Positions 56,126-64,000 of a stretch of 64,000 nt of DNA are shown here, piece after piece (the first letter of the stretch is position 1; each line of letters begins with the position of its first letter). The translations under genes were made by a program, and so were the position numbers. The DNA comes from Crambe crambe (taxonomy: Eukaryota; Porifera; Demospongiae; Poecilosclerida; Crambeidae), in the NCBI GenBank assembly GCA_963924555.1, contig OZ004586.1:4918501-4982500 (forward strand), written 5' to 3'. Under the pieces are notes generated by a model, which had not been told where the DNA came from, did not search any database, and saw only the letters and a list, made by a program, of their open reading frames with translations.

Positions 56126-56395
56126 CTTTCAATCCTAATGGACATAGATAATCATTTTCTTTTGTGTGCATACACTCCATGTAAAGTGGTCAGCTTGCAT
56201 CTGTTTTGTTCCGTTTGTGTACAAATCCATTTAAAATTACATTAGACCTTTGCATTGGCCCCTCAAACTGTAATAGTATTTTCTTCCAAAACAAATTACA
56301 ACAAACATAATTATAGTCTCCAACTACAACATTGAATTCACAATTAAAAAGACAGTCATGTACATGTAGAAAAAAATTTTCAATTTACTCTCCCT

Positions 56396-58518
56396 TCACC
56401 CATCCATTGCTGTCTTGCTGTCAGACTGTGAGGTCCCAGAACTTGCACCAACTCGTGATCGGACGCCAGCTGAGTGATCAGAACTTTCTGCTCCATGGGC
56501 ATGCACCAAGAGAGGTGTAGATTCACCCATGGGTACCTGTGTGTGTCCATTGTTACCACCACCACCGCTCGGAGACTTGGCACTGTGATTACCTTCTAAA
56601 TCGTGAACTATTTCTTCAGCGGGGTCGGCTGGGTCCTTGATACCTTGGGGGAACAGTAAACCACGGCTGAACCACGAACCAAAGAGGAGCAAAGCTGGTG
56701 GAGCCAGTGTGAAAAGTGACTTCCAGGTGGATGAATTGGGCGAATCTGTAAAGACTATCCCCCCGATCATGAAGATTAGAAATACGAGTATTGGCATGAA
56801 GCTGAGGACGGTCAGAACGGAAACCAGCGTTACTACGTTACTCTTGAATGCATTGTACGTGCATTTGAGAATAAAGTGATCGATTGTGAAAATGAGAGCC
56901 AAGTTGATGATTAAGCTGATGACTACAGTCTTCACAAAGATTAACTTGACAAGCGAGTTTAACGGGTCGATGTAAAAGGAGAGGATAACTGGCAGGGAGT
57001 AGTGCATAAAGAAAGTGAAAGTGATGAGCAAACTCCATAGAGCTATCACTTGTATGATGTGGTTGGCACAAATTCTTGTCCCCGAGCACACCAGTTTGCT
57101 GAAGGTGTGGGTATCAGCACAATGCTTCAAGCAACCGGTGATCTTCATACCGGGAATGGGAAACCTTGTCTTCTTCTTGACTGTCATAGCGACAAGGAAC
57201 TGTAGGGGTATCATGACTGCAAGGGAGTAGTACACTTTATTGCTATTGGCGTGTAAAACAAGCCATGACGGTGCCACATTCCAAATCACACTAAGGAGGA
57301 CTATGCCCCAGAACAGAGAGTAACCAGGATTACTTCTGCCTTCCACGTTCTTGTAGAGACCATTGTAGAGGAGATTAGAGGATGCTAGAGAGAAAAAGAA
57401 GATGAAGAGGTTTAGGAAAATGATGTGAACAGTGAACACTGGATCCAAGAGATGGATGTCGTGTTTTCCGTCATCCCAAATGAAGGAATATCCTCTGTAG
57501 TCACTGGTAACCTTCGGAACATTCTGGGCTTCTGCAATAGCCTTCAACTGAAAATTGTAATCAAGATAATGGGAGGTTCTATAAAACTTATACTAAACCT
57601 AGAGCTACGTACAAGGGCAGATGAGAGACAGACTTTAATTATGACTTTTGACCTGCCATTCCTACCATGGAGAGAGCATTAAGCTCTCTCTGGTTCTGAG
57701 AACTACATGCGTTGGACCCCCTCAATGTTGATTCCCTAAAATGCTTAAAAACTTGTGTCTAATTGCAATCTGATGTGCATGCTATTACTGGCATTTTCCG
57801 ACCATTTTTTTTTCTTTTTGGCCAGACAATTCCAACTTTAGTCAGACATTCTATCAGAACAAATTCAAGAAGTCTCATTCATAGATATACTCAAAGTTGG
57901 ATTTGTTCAGTTAATAATGAATAATGTCCTACTCTTATTTATACCTGTGATGTTAAATTTAGAAGAGATTGTGTTATGAGATCACTCCGGTAATTCAGAG
58001 CATTAAAACGCAACTGGATCTGTATTTCGCCTGTAAAAGTGCATGCTTGGTCCCACCCAAATCCCTTGAGGGACACACCATATTGAGCATAGGAGTATAG
58101 GAGGGTGATCACAGTCTTGCTGGTACCAAATGCTGTCCAAAGGTAAGAAGCTTTGTATGGCGGTTGCAAGCACTGGACAGGATCGTCATAAATATCAGCA
58201 GTGGAAGAGGATTCATTGCATAGGAGAGTATACGTAACAGGGATGCAAACTGGCTCAGCACTCCTCTTTGGAAAGAAGCCATCAGCTAGCACTTGTGTAT
58301 TAGGCACTGAGGCATTTATACTGTACCCATTCAGTAGGGAGTCCTGGAGTTTCTCATATAAATCATATCTATCCAGCGCATTTGCACTTGAGAGGAGAAC
58401 CATCAAAACACTTGTCACTAACAGCCTAAGGGCATCAAGAGAAAACCATAATAATTAAACTTGCTACAGCAATAATAATTATAATCACTCCATCGTCTTA
58501 CCCAGTGATGCTAGCCAT
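56396..58518 (-). CDS. 7-TM membrane protein with large ectodomain, family not recognised
   Basis: Exons 58518-58502, 58425-57945 and 57547-56396 join in phase (549 aa). The first exon encodes only MASIT plus two bases. The N-terminus forms a signal peptide (GLLVTSVLMVLLSSANA). An extracellular part of about 170 residues follows with four or more Cys (CIPVTYTLLC, VQCLQPPY, DQACTF) and N-glycosylation sites (NAS, NES, NLT). Seven hydrophobic helices lie between about residues 200 and 455, then a 90-residue Gly/Ser-rich tail ends the protein. The topology is receptor-like, but I see no known GPCR motif (DRY, NPxxY, GAIN/GPS), so I do not assign a class. It converges with AMPK beta (270 bp between stops) and diverges from the jacalin gene (186 bp). 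Confidence 0.8.
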
Positions 58519-58704
58519 TATGGATTGGAAGTTACTCTCACACTTTCTCGTCGTTCAACAATAAAAATCCATTCGCTGCATCTGTTCAGTCACATGACAT
58601 GACATGACATGACATACAGCAAATTAGATGCGCGCGCATTTAGCCCCACCTACCAAATGAATAGAAGTTCCTTGCTAGATTAATTTTAATCGAAACGATG
58701 TTTC
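58519..58704. promoter_or_regulatory. Shared upstream region of 7-TM and jacalin genes
   Basis: Only 186 bp separate the divergent start codons. It contains five ACATG units in a row (ATGACATGACATGACATGAC from about 58592) and a GATGCGCGCGCAT element near 58629. Both promoters must overlap here. Confidence 0.5.
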
Positions 58705-59658
58705 ATGAAACCTTCAGTCCGAAAAAATTCCGTAGAGATGAAAACGCCCTTATTTTTTATCTTACCTCTTATCGTTTGTATAGCAATAGCAAATCTAGAG
58801 GTAAAATCTCAAGATATCGCTGACACTGTTCATGATGTTCATTATCCAGCAGAAACTGGCTATGAACTGCAAGAACAGAAGTATGATCATTTTTTCAATG
58901 GAAGTTATTCAGTTCATGATGTCCTGGAAGAATTGCTAAATAATCGGTCATTAATATTAACTGCACCCAGAAGTGATAGGTGAGTGGTGCCACATGCACT
59001 GGCTATAATAGTAATAGTGCCAGGCAAACTTAATTGTGTCTATCATCAATTAAATAGCTGAGTAATTTGCCCTTAACAATGAAGTAAATATTGACCTCCC
59101 TTCCCTTCCTTGTGGAAATCTGAAAATTGAGTACAGTCCATTAAGTATTAGCTAGCCTATTGATATTTCACATTTAGCTAGTTGCTTAATTAAATTCACT
59201 GTCGTAGACGCAGAAAAAGAGGTGACTGCTCCACGTCACGGCTTTTTGGGGGTAGTGGAGGAAGTATCTTTCGAGATCCATGTTCTAACAACTTTGGGGG
59301 AATCATAATACGATCGGGAGGGATCATCGATTCCATTCAAGCCATTTACACAAGTCAAGATGACCAGAATTGGATTCCACTCAAGCATGGGGGTTCGGGT
59401 GGGAAGAGACATGTGTTGTTACTATCCAACAAAGAAATCATAGTTGCAGCTGTGGGTTCATATGGCCAGTCTTCGTGGTGTGGAAACTGCATCAATGAAC
59501 TTGGATTCATCACGGAGAATGACTACGGGCAACAGCAAATGCATGGACCCTTTGGTTCCAGAAGTGGACGCCTGCTGATATTCATTGGACAGGTGGCAGG
59601 GTTCTTTGGTCGATCTGGTACATACCTTGATGCTATTGGATTCCACTATGATGACTAG
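58705..59658 (+). CDS. Secreted jacalin-like lectin precursor
   Basis: Two exons, 58705-58979 and 59208-59658 (241 aa). The N-terminal signal peptide is best formed from the ATG at 58738 (MKTPLFFILPLIVCIAIA); the ATG at 58705 adds 11 residues. A 60-residue acidic pro-region follows (HDVHYPAETGYELQEQ). The exon junction creates RRRKR at 92-96, a furin-type cleavage site, directly before the domain. Residues about 103-241 form a jacalin-like beta-prism lectin: FGGSGGSIFRD, then GGIIIRSGGIIDSIQAIY, GGSGGKRHVLLL, and IGQVAGFFGRSGTYLDAIGF. The C-terminal GxxxD loop (GRSGTYLDAI) is the usual sugar-binding loop. This resembles animal ZG16-type lectins. It is likely processed and secreted for carbohydrate recognition, defence or symbiont contact; that role is inferred. 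Confidence 0.9.
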
Positions 59659-59971
59659 CTAGTTAGCTAATGCTGTTGCCTTGTACTTGCAAAGACATAC
59701 ATAGCGGTTAGCTACAATCATCAATTTTTTTTTAAGAGTACACACTGTAAATTACCCATAATAATCATACCTATAGCTAATAATGAGGGAGTCAAAGGCC
59801 GGTTCTTTTAAACTCTTGCATTGAATACAATTTTCTGTAAAAATAATTATAGCTCCTATTACATAGATTTGTTCAAAGGCTTAATTAAGCCATAGCAATA
59901 AGCCTTAACAGCAGTAGAGAACACAAAAAAAATTATAGAGGATTTAGCTAGGCAGTGGCAGCAGTTTTCAT
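59659..59971. other. Intergenic between convergent genes
   Basis: 313 bp between the jacalin stop and the TTC38 stop. AT-rich; no gene and no perfect AATAAA seen. Confidence 0.5.
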
Positions 59972-62604
59972 TTAGCTACCAAGTTTCTTCAGAATATCTT
60001 GCAATTTTCTGCTTTTGGGTTTCTGTCCTTGAAGTTCAGCTATTAGGCCTCTAGCCATTGAAGTCTTTTTGGCTCTGACAGCAGATTGTATCAATGTAAT
60101 AATGAACACCTGCCTCTGGGCCCAGCTACCACCAAACCGTCGAAAGTCATGTCGCAAAGGAAGCATGATTTGTAGAACCTACACACAAATTCAGAATGGC
60201 TAAATTCAAAAAGAGTCAACTAAAAATAAAAAATTTTAAAAAAGGCTGCAATTTAATCAATCAGGGGACACAATGCCAGTATGCATTTTCTTTATGCAGG
60301 CAGCAATCAAGAAGCATATTATGATAGCAAAACTAATATTATTTTAGCAAGCCAATTTTTTTTTATATTCCTGATCATTATACTTTTTCATGGAGATGCC
60401 AGCTTGGCAGCTTGTCTTATACCGTCCTCTCTCAAAAAGACTATACTCATTCCTGGAAGAGTTCCTACACTTAGCAGGTAAGAGTCACTGCAACAAAATA
60501 CCGGTCCAGGCACCCAAACATATCACATGACATGATTAGTGTGTGGGCTCACTTGACTTGCACAATAATAGCCACAGCACTTACATCGTCATATTTTTCT
60601 TGGCCAAAGGCTAATAGAGCAGTGCACACAGGAACTCCCAACTGAACATAAACATAATAGCAATCCAATCAATAGCTGTCTAGCTTCATATCTATCAGGC
60701 ACACCTTTGCAGAAATGTCATGATTGATTTCAGAGTCAGTTTGTGAATATTCTGTCATGGACTGAAATAGAAGCACAAGTTATGATTATTAGCCATCACC
60801 ATCCCTAATACACACCAACTACATACCATGGTACCCATAAACCTACCTTTAACATCCCTTCAGCCAGTGTGAGTCTTGCAGCAGCCTCCTTCAGTTTACC
60901 ATGAGCTAACCCCATCATAATATGAGTATCAAACCTTCAATTAAAGATTTTGAAGTGTCACATGATAAACAAGATTCCTCTATAATAGTGGACACTTTGG
61001 CAGGTGCATAGCCAGGGAGGCTCAAGCACCCCCTTTGAGCTGCACCGGATGTCTAGCTAATTAACAGACCAAAATCTACCGATCTACTTACTAATAATTT
61101 TCTCCCAGATCCACCAAGCGCTAAACTATAAAAACTACGCTTGTTTTATATATTTTGCTACATCAAGTGGGCACAGTTTATCCAAAAGGGTGTGGTTAGG
61201 GGAAAAGTGGGCATGGTTAGGCAAAGCACCCCCTAAGATAAAATTCTGGCTACGCACCTGCTTTGGGACCAGCTATCTTTTGTCCTTATTTCCCTTGATA
61301 TATAGAGAGGTTTCGACTCTTCAAAGGTTCAATATATGTTAGCAGTATGGTTTGGTTCCTTGAAAAAATGTCCCTAATAGAGGGTTTTGTATTCACTAAG
61401 AAAGGTTCTACTGTAGGTTCATAAAATAGAACTACAATAAATATCTTCATTGCCACAATGATATCATGTTGTAGTCCAGGAATGGATGTGCTTTAACTCT
61501 GTCTCACCATGGTGATCTGTGATTGTGAGCAAGCTCTGCTACGGCACTGGTGACCTTTGACCACCTTTCCTCTCCAGCATCAATGCCAATAGCATTCAAC
61601 CTCCAAAGCAGTGAAGAGGCATCCAACAGGCCAAAGAGATTCTGTGGAGACACTCTTGTAGACAGCGACTTATCATACTCTGCTAACACTGCATCTGTAT
61701 CACCCATATCTAAAATAAGAGGAAAGAAAAACTTATAGTAATGAGTTTTAAATTACCATTATTGGTCTAAACCATCTTGTTGGCACTGAGATGTCCACAT
61801 AGAGTGTTACAAAAACCTTGCATTTATTGCAAAGGGCCTGGGGGGGGGGGGAAGTGAGGGAGATGGCAAGGTTTGTGGTAAGCTATAGTGACGAACTCTA
61901 GTGCTATGTACATATATGCAAGCAATCAAAGCTACCAGACTGCCATCCATCATCATTGACAACACCATGTCATGATAAACATACCAAAGTAGTGGAGAGT
62001 GAGATGCCATATGATGTGCCCCCCAAATCCTGAAGTCTCCCAGTCAGGACGAGTGCGAGTCAAGAATTCCACCCCATCACTGGCATCATGAGACTCTTCT
62101 ATCACATGAGCTGTGAAATAGGGATCAAAAAGGATGCTTAATCATTGACCTGCAAATCAAGATTTTTGGGAACATGGTGAAGACGCTTCTTCTCCCAATG
62201 TAGTACTAAATTTCCATCTAGATGACATGACCTCATTTCAAAGCTTGAACTCACTCATTGCATGATGTGCCCAAGGTGTCAGTGGATTCATTGTCAGCAC
62301 TTTGTTAAGGATTTTCTCAGCCTTTTCTCTTTCATTAGTCTCCTCAAGAGCAAAACCATAACTACAATGAATTGGTTCACATAAACACTACAACAACAAT
62401 AACAACAACAACAACAACAACAACAAAGACTGTTTGTTTGAAGAGTATTAACCTTCAGAATGCATGGATGAGAAGAATTTACTGTCTTTCTGTCAGTCAG
62501 TCAGTCTTTCTGCTTGTCTGTCTGTCTGTCTGTGAGTCAGTCTGTCTTTCTTTCTTTCTTTCTGTCTGTCTGTCTGTCTGTCTTAAGATTTTTTCTTTTT
62601 TCTG

Positions 62605-62639
<35 letters not shown>

Positions 62640-64000
62640 TTGTCTGTCTAAGATTTCTATCAACAGAGTCTACATGATACACTAAACTTTTCAAAAAAAA
62701 AAAAAAAAGGTCAACATCAATCAATCAAGCAGCTAGGGGTGAGGTCTTGGTGCACATACAATGCTGAGGGTTAACACCATGCTTTTCAATTTAGGGGTCG
62801 GGGGTGCATCGTCTTATTAATTACTGCACACACATGCACAAGGTAAGTCAACTAACTCACAAAGCCAAGACATTTGGATAGAATTCCATGTCTTCTCTCC
62901 AGAATGCAAGAGCCCAGGCAACAGTGTCCCTACACTTGTCATAGTCTCCATTGGTAATTGTGTTCCCAGCCACAAAACGAAGTGCAAGTACATCTAAACA
63001 TGAGTGAATAGCCCAGAGAATGTACGTATATATGCTATGCTGAAAGAATAACTACATACTAAGGGATCTTAACTATGAGAGGTGGGGCCAGTGCCTCTCC
63101 CCTCTATAATTTGGCCACCCCTAATAAAAAAAAAACTTTTAACAGTTGCTCCTACCATCTAGTCAAGGACCAAATTGTGTTTTTAGGGATTCCAGTTTAA
63201 TTGCAGTAGCCACATCCCATGTGACCCTTACCACAATTATTAGACACCACAACAAAGAATCAAGTCTGGTGAGGTTAAAAAGAATCTCTTTGCTGAGTTA
63301 AGCTCCTTTTCAACATACAACATAAGAAATCTCTCGACTTTCTTCCCACACTCTCTCAGGGTTTTACCCACAATGGTCAACAGTGGCCATTTCAGCCACC
63401 AATTAGCGATTTTAGCCATCACTCACACTAATAATTTTGCAATTTTGCCATTATCAATCTTCCTATTCTCTATAAGAACACAAGTTCAGTTGATTCTGCA
63501 CCTTAACTAAATAATGGATGTGGCCAAAGGAAAATGGAATTTTGTCCATCAAGAACACTGCTCTCTTGGGTTTAGTGTCATTGAATTTGAATATACACAC
63601 ATAGGTCCTCCATTTTAGTTACAGCCCTGGATTAGGCATTACTCCTAGTACAGGAAGAAGGCCCCCATTTGTCTGAAGAGGTAAGCAAACCAATTCCAAT
63701 CTCTAAACCTTGAGGGAAGTTTAACAGTCTTGCTATTCAAATATTAAGTTAAAATATAATAAGGGTTGAAAGTTCCAATTTTTTTTGGTGGGCATACTCT
63801 TGACTGTTATATGGCCAAGGAGTCCATCACATTAGAAAACACTTACCAAGTGGATAATCCCTCGACACAGCCATGAATTCTTCCACAGCTTGCATCAAGC
63901 TTCCATTGGCATAGGACTGCACTGCCTTGATGTATGCAAATTCTCGCTTATTGAATGCATTGGCCTTCTTTGCCTTTTCCACTGCTTCAAGATGAGGGGC
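59972..64000 (-). CDS. TTC38: Tetratricopeptide repeat protein 38, 3' part
   Basis: Conserved soluble TPR-like protein of unknown biochemical role. Nine exons join in phase (377 codons): 64000-63847 (cut by the window edge), 62993-62861, 62361-62255, 62110-61985, 61709-61508, 60934-60847, 60761-60705, 60641-60585 and 60178-59972. Typical pieces: KREFAYIKAVQSYANGSLM and RDYPL in the first exon, YGFALEE with NPLTPWAHHAM, THVIEES with GVEFLTRTRPDWE, WHLTLHYFG, and the C-terminal FGGSWAQRQVFIITLIQ. These follow the order of TTC38, including the family's conserved GGS-AQR-VF motif near the end. The 5' part (roughly the first 100 residues) lies right of the window. Introns hold a nested MITE pair and tetranucleotide repeats. 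Confidence 0.9.
60985..61415. mobile_element. MITE with a second MITE nested inside, TTC38 intron
   Basis: The outer element belongs to the family at 48937-49293 (ATAGTGGACACTTTGG ... AAAGGTTCTACTGTA). It is interrupted at 61001-61260 by another element with ends CAGGTGCATAGCCAG and CTGGCTACGCACCTG. CTTTGG flanks the inner element on both sides as a target duplication. Confidence 0.75.
61001..61260. mobile_element. Inner 260-bp MITE with CAGGTGC ends
   Basis: 15-bp inverted ends with one mismatch, 6-bp direct repeat CTTTGG on both sides, and an internal CACCCCC/AGCACCCCCT pattern typical of hAT-like MITEs. Confidence 0.75.
62393..62645. repeat. (CAA)n and (CTGT)n microsatellites
   Basis: A (CAA)n run at about 62393-62426 is followed by CTGT/TCTT tetranucleotide arrays at about 62490-62645, and a poly-A run at about 62693-62708. 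All lie in the TTC38 intron between the exons at 62861-62993 and 62255-62361. Confidence 0.9.

Overview
This is a eukaryotic, animal nuclear genome window. Its genes have many small exons with GT-AG introns, it is AT-rich, and it is full of short inverted-repeat elements and microsatellites. The gene content is metazoan: a TGF-beta type I receptor, rhodopsin-like GPCRs, AMPK beta, a Death-domain LRR protein and a jacalin-like lectin. Together with lineage-type multi-TM proteins and an extreme abundance of AGCTAGCT-type motifs, this suggests a sponge (probably a demosponge). That assignment is inference from gene content, not proof; another early-branching animal is possible.

Layout. 1-4.8 kb: no confident gene; one orphan exon (2730-2863), a 120-bp tandem duplication, a foldback element and a 5'-truncated LINE tail. 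4.85-16.8 kb (+): complete TGF-beta/activin type I receptor, 5 exons, 557 aa. 16.8-20.1 kb: repeats only. 20.1-29.3 kb (-): two tandem paralogous rhodopsin-like GPCRs, each with two exons split after the TM4 Trp, separated by a decayed coding relic and an inverted SINE pair. 30.7-32.4 kb (-): intronless 8-TM protein with a Cys-rich ectodomain. 32.96-36.5 kb (+): Death domain - helical region - LRR - Ser/Arg/Pro-rich tail protein, 820 aa. 37.3-50.5 kb (-): EF-hand/WD40 protein of the WDR49/WDY type, 36 coding exons reconstructed with continuous phase. 51.0-56.1 kb (+): complete AMPK beta subunit, 8 exons, 288 aa, with a LINE fragment and more than 600 bp of CT microsatellite in one intron. 56.4-58.5 kb (-): unrecognised 7-TM protein. 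58.7-59.7 kb (+): secreted jacalin-like lectin with a furin-like site. 59.97-64 kb (-): 3' part of TTC38, running off the right edge.

Organisation. Three pairs are divergent with short shared upstream regions: 8-TM/Death-LRR (578 bp), WDR49-like/AMPK beta (454 bp) and 7-TM/jacalin (186 bp). These are good candidates for bidirectional promoters. Much of the window encodes sensing and signalling proteins (TGF-beta receptor, GPCRs, 7-8 TM proteins, Death-LRR, lectin, AMPK). All gene models come from reading splice sites and reading frame by eye; no alignment or database search was run.
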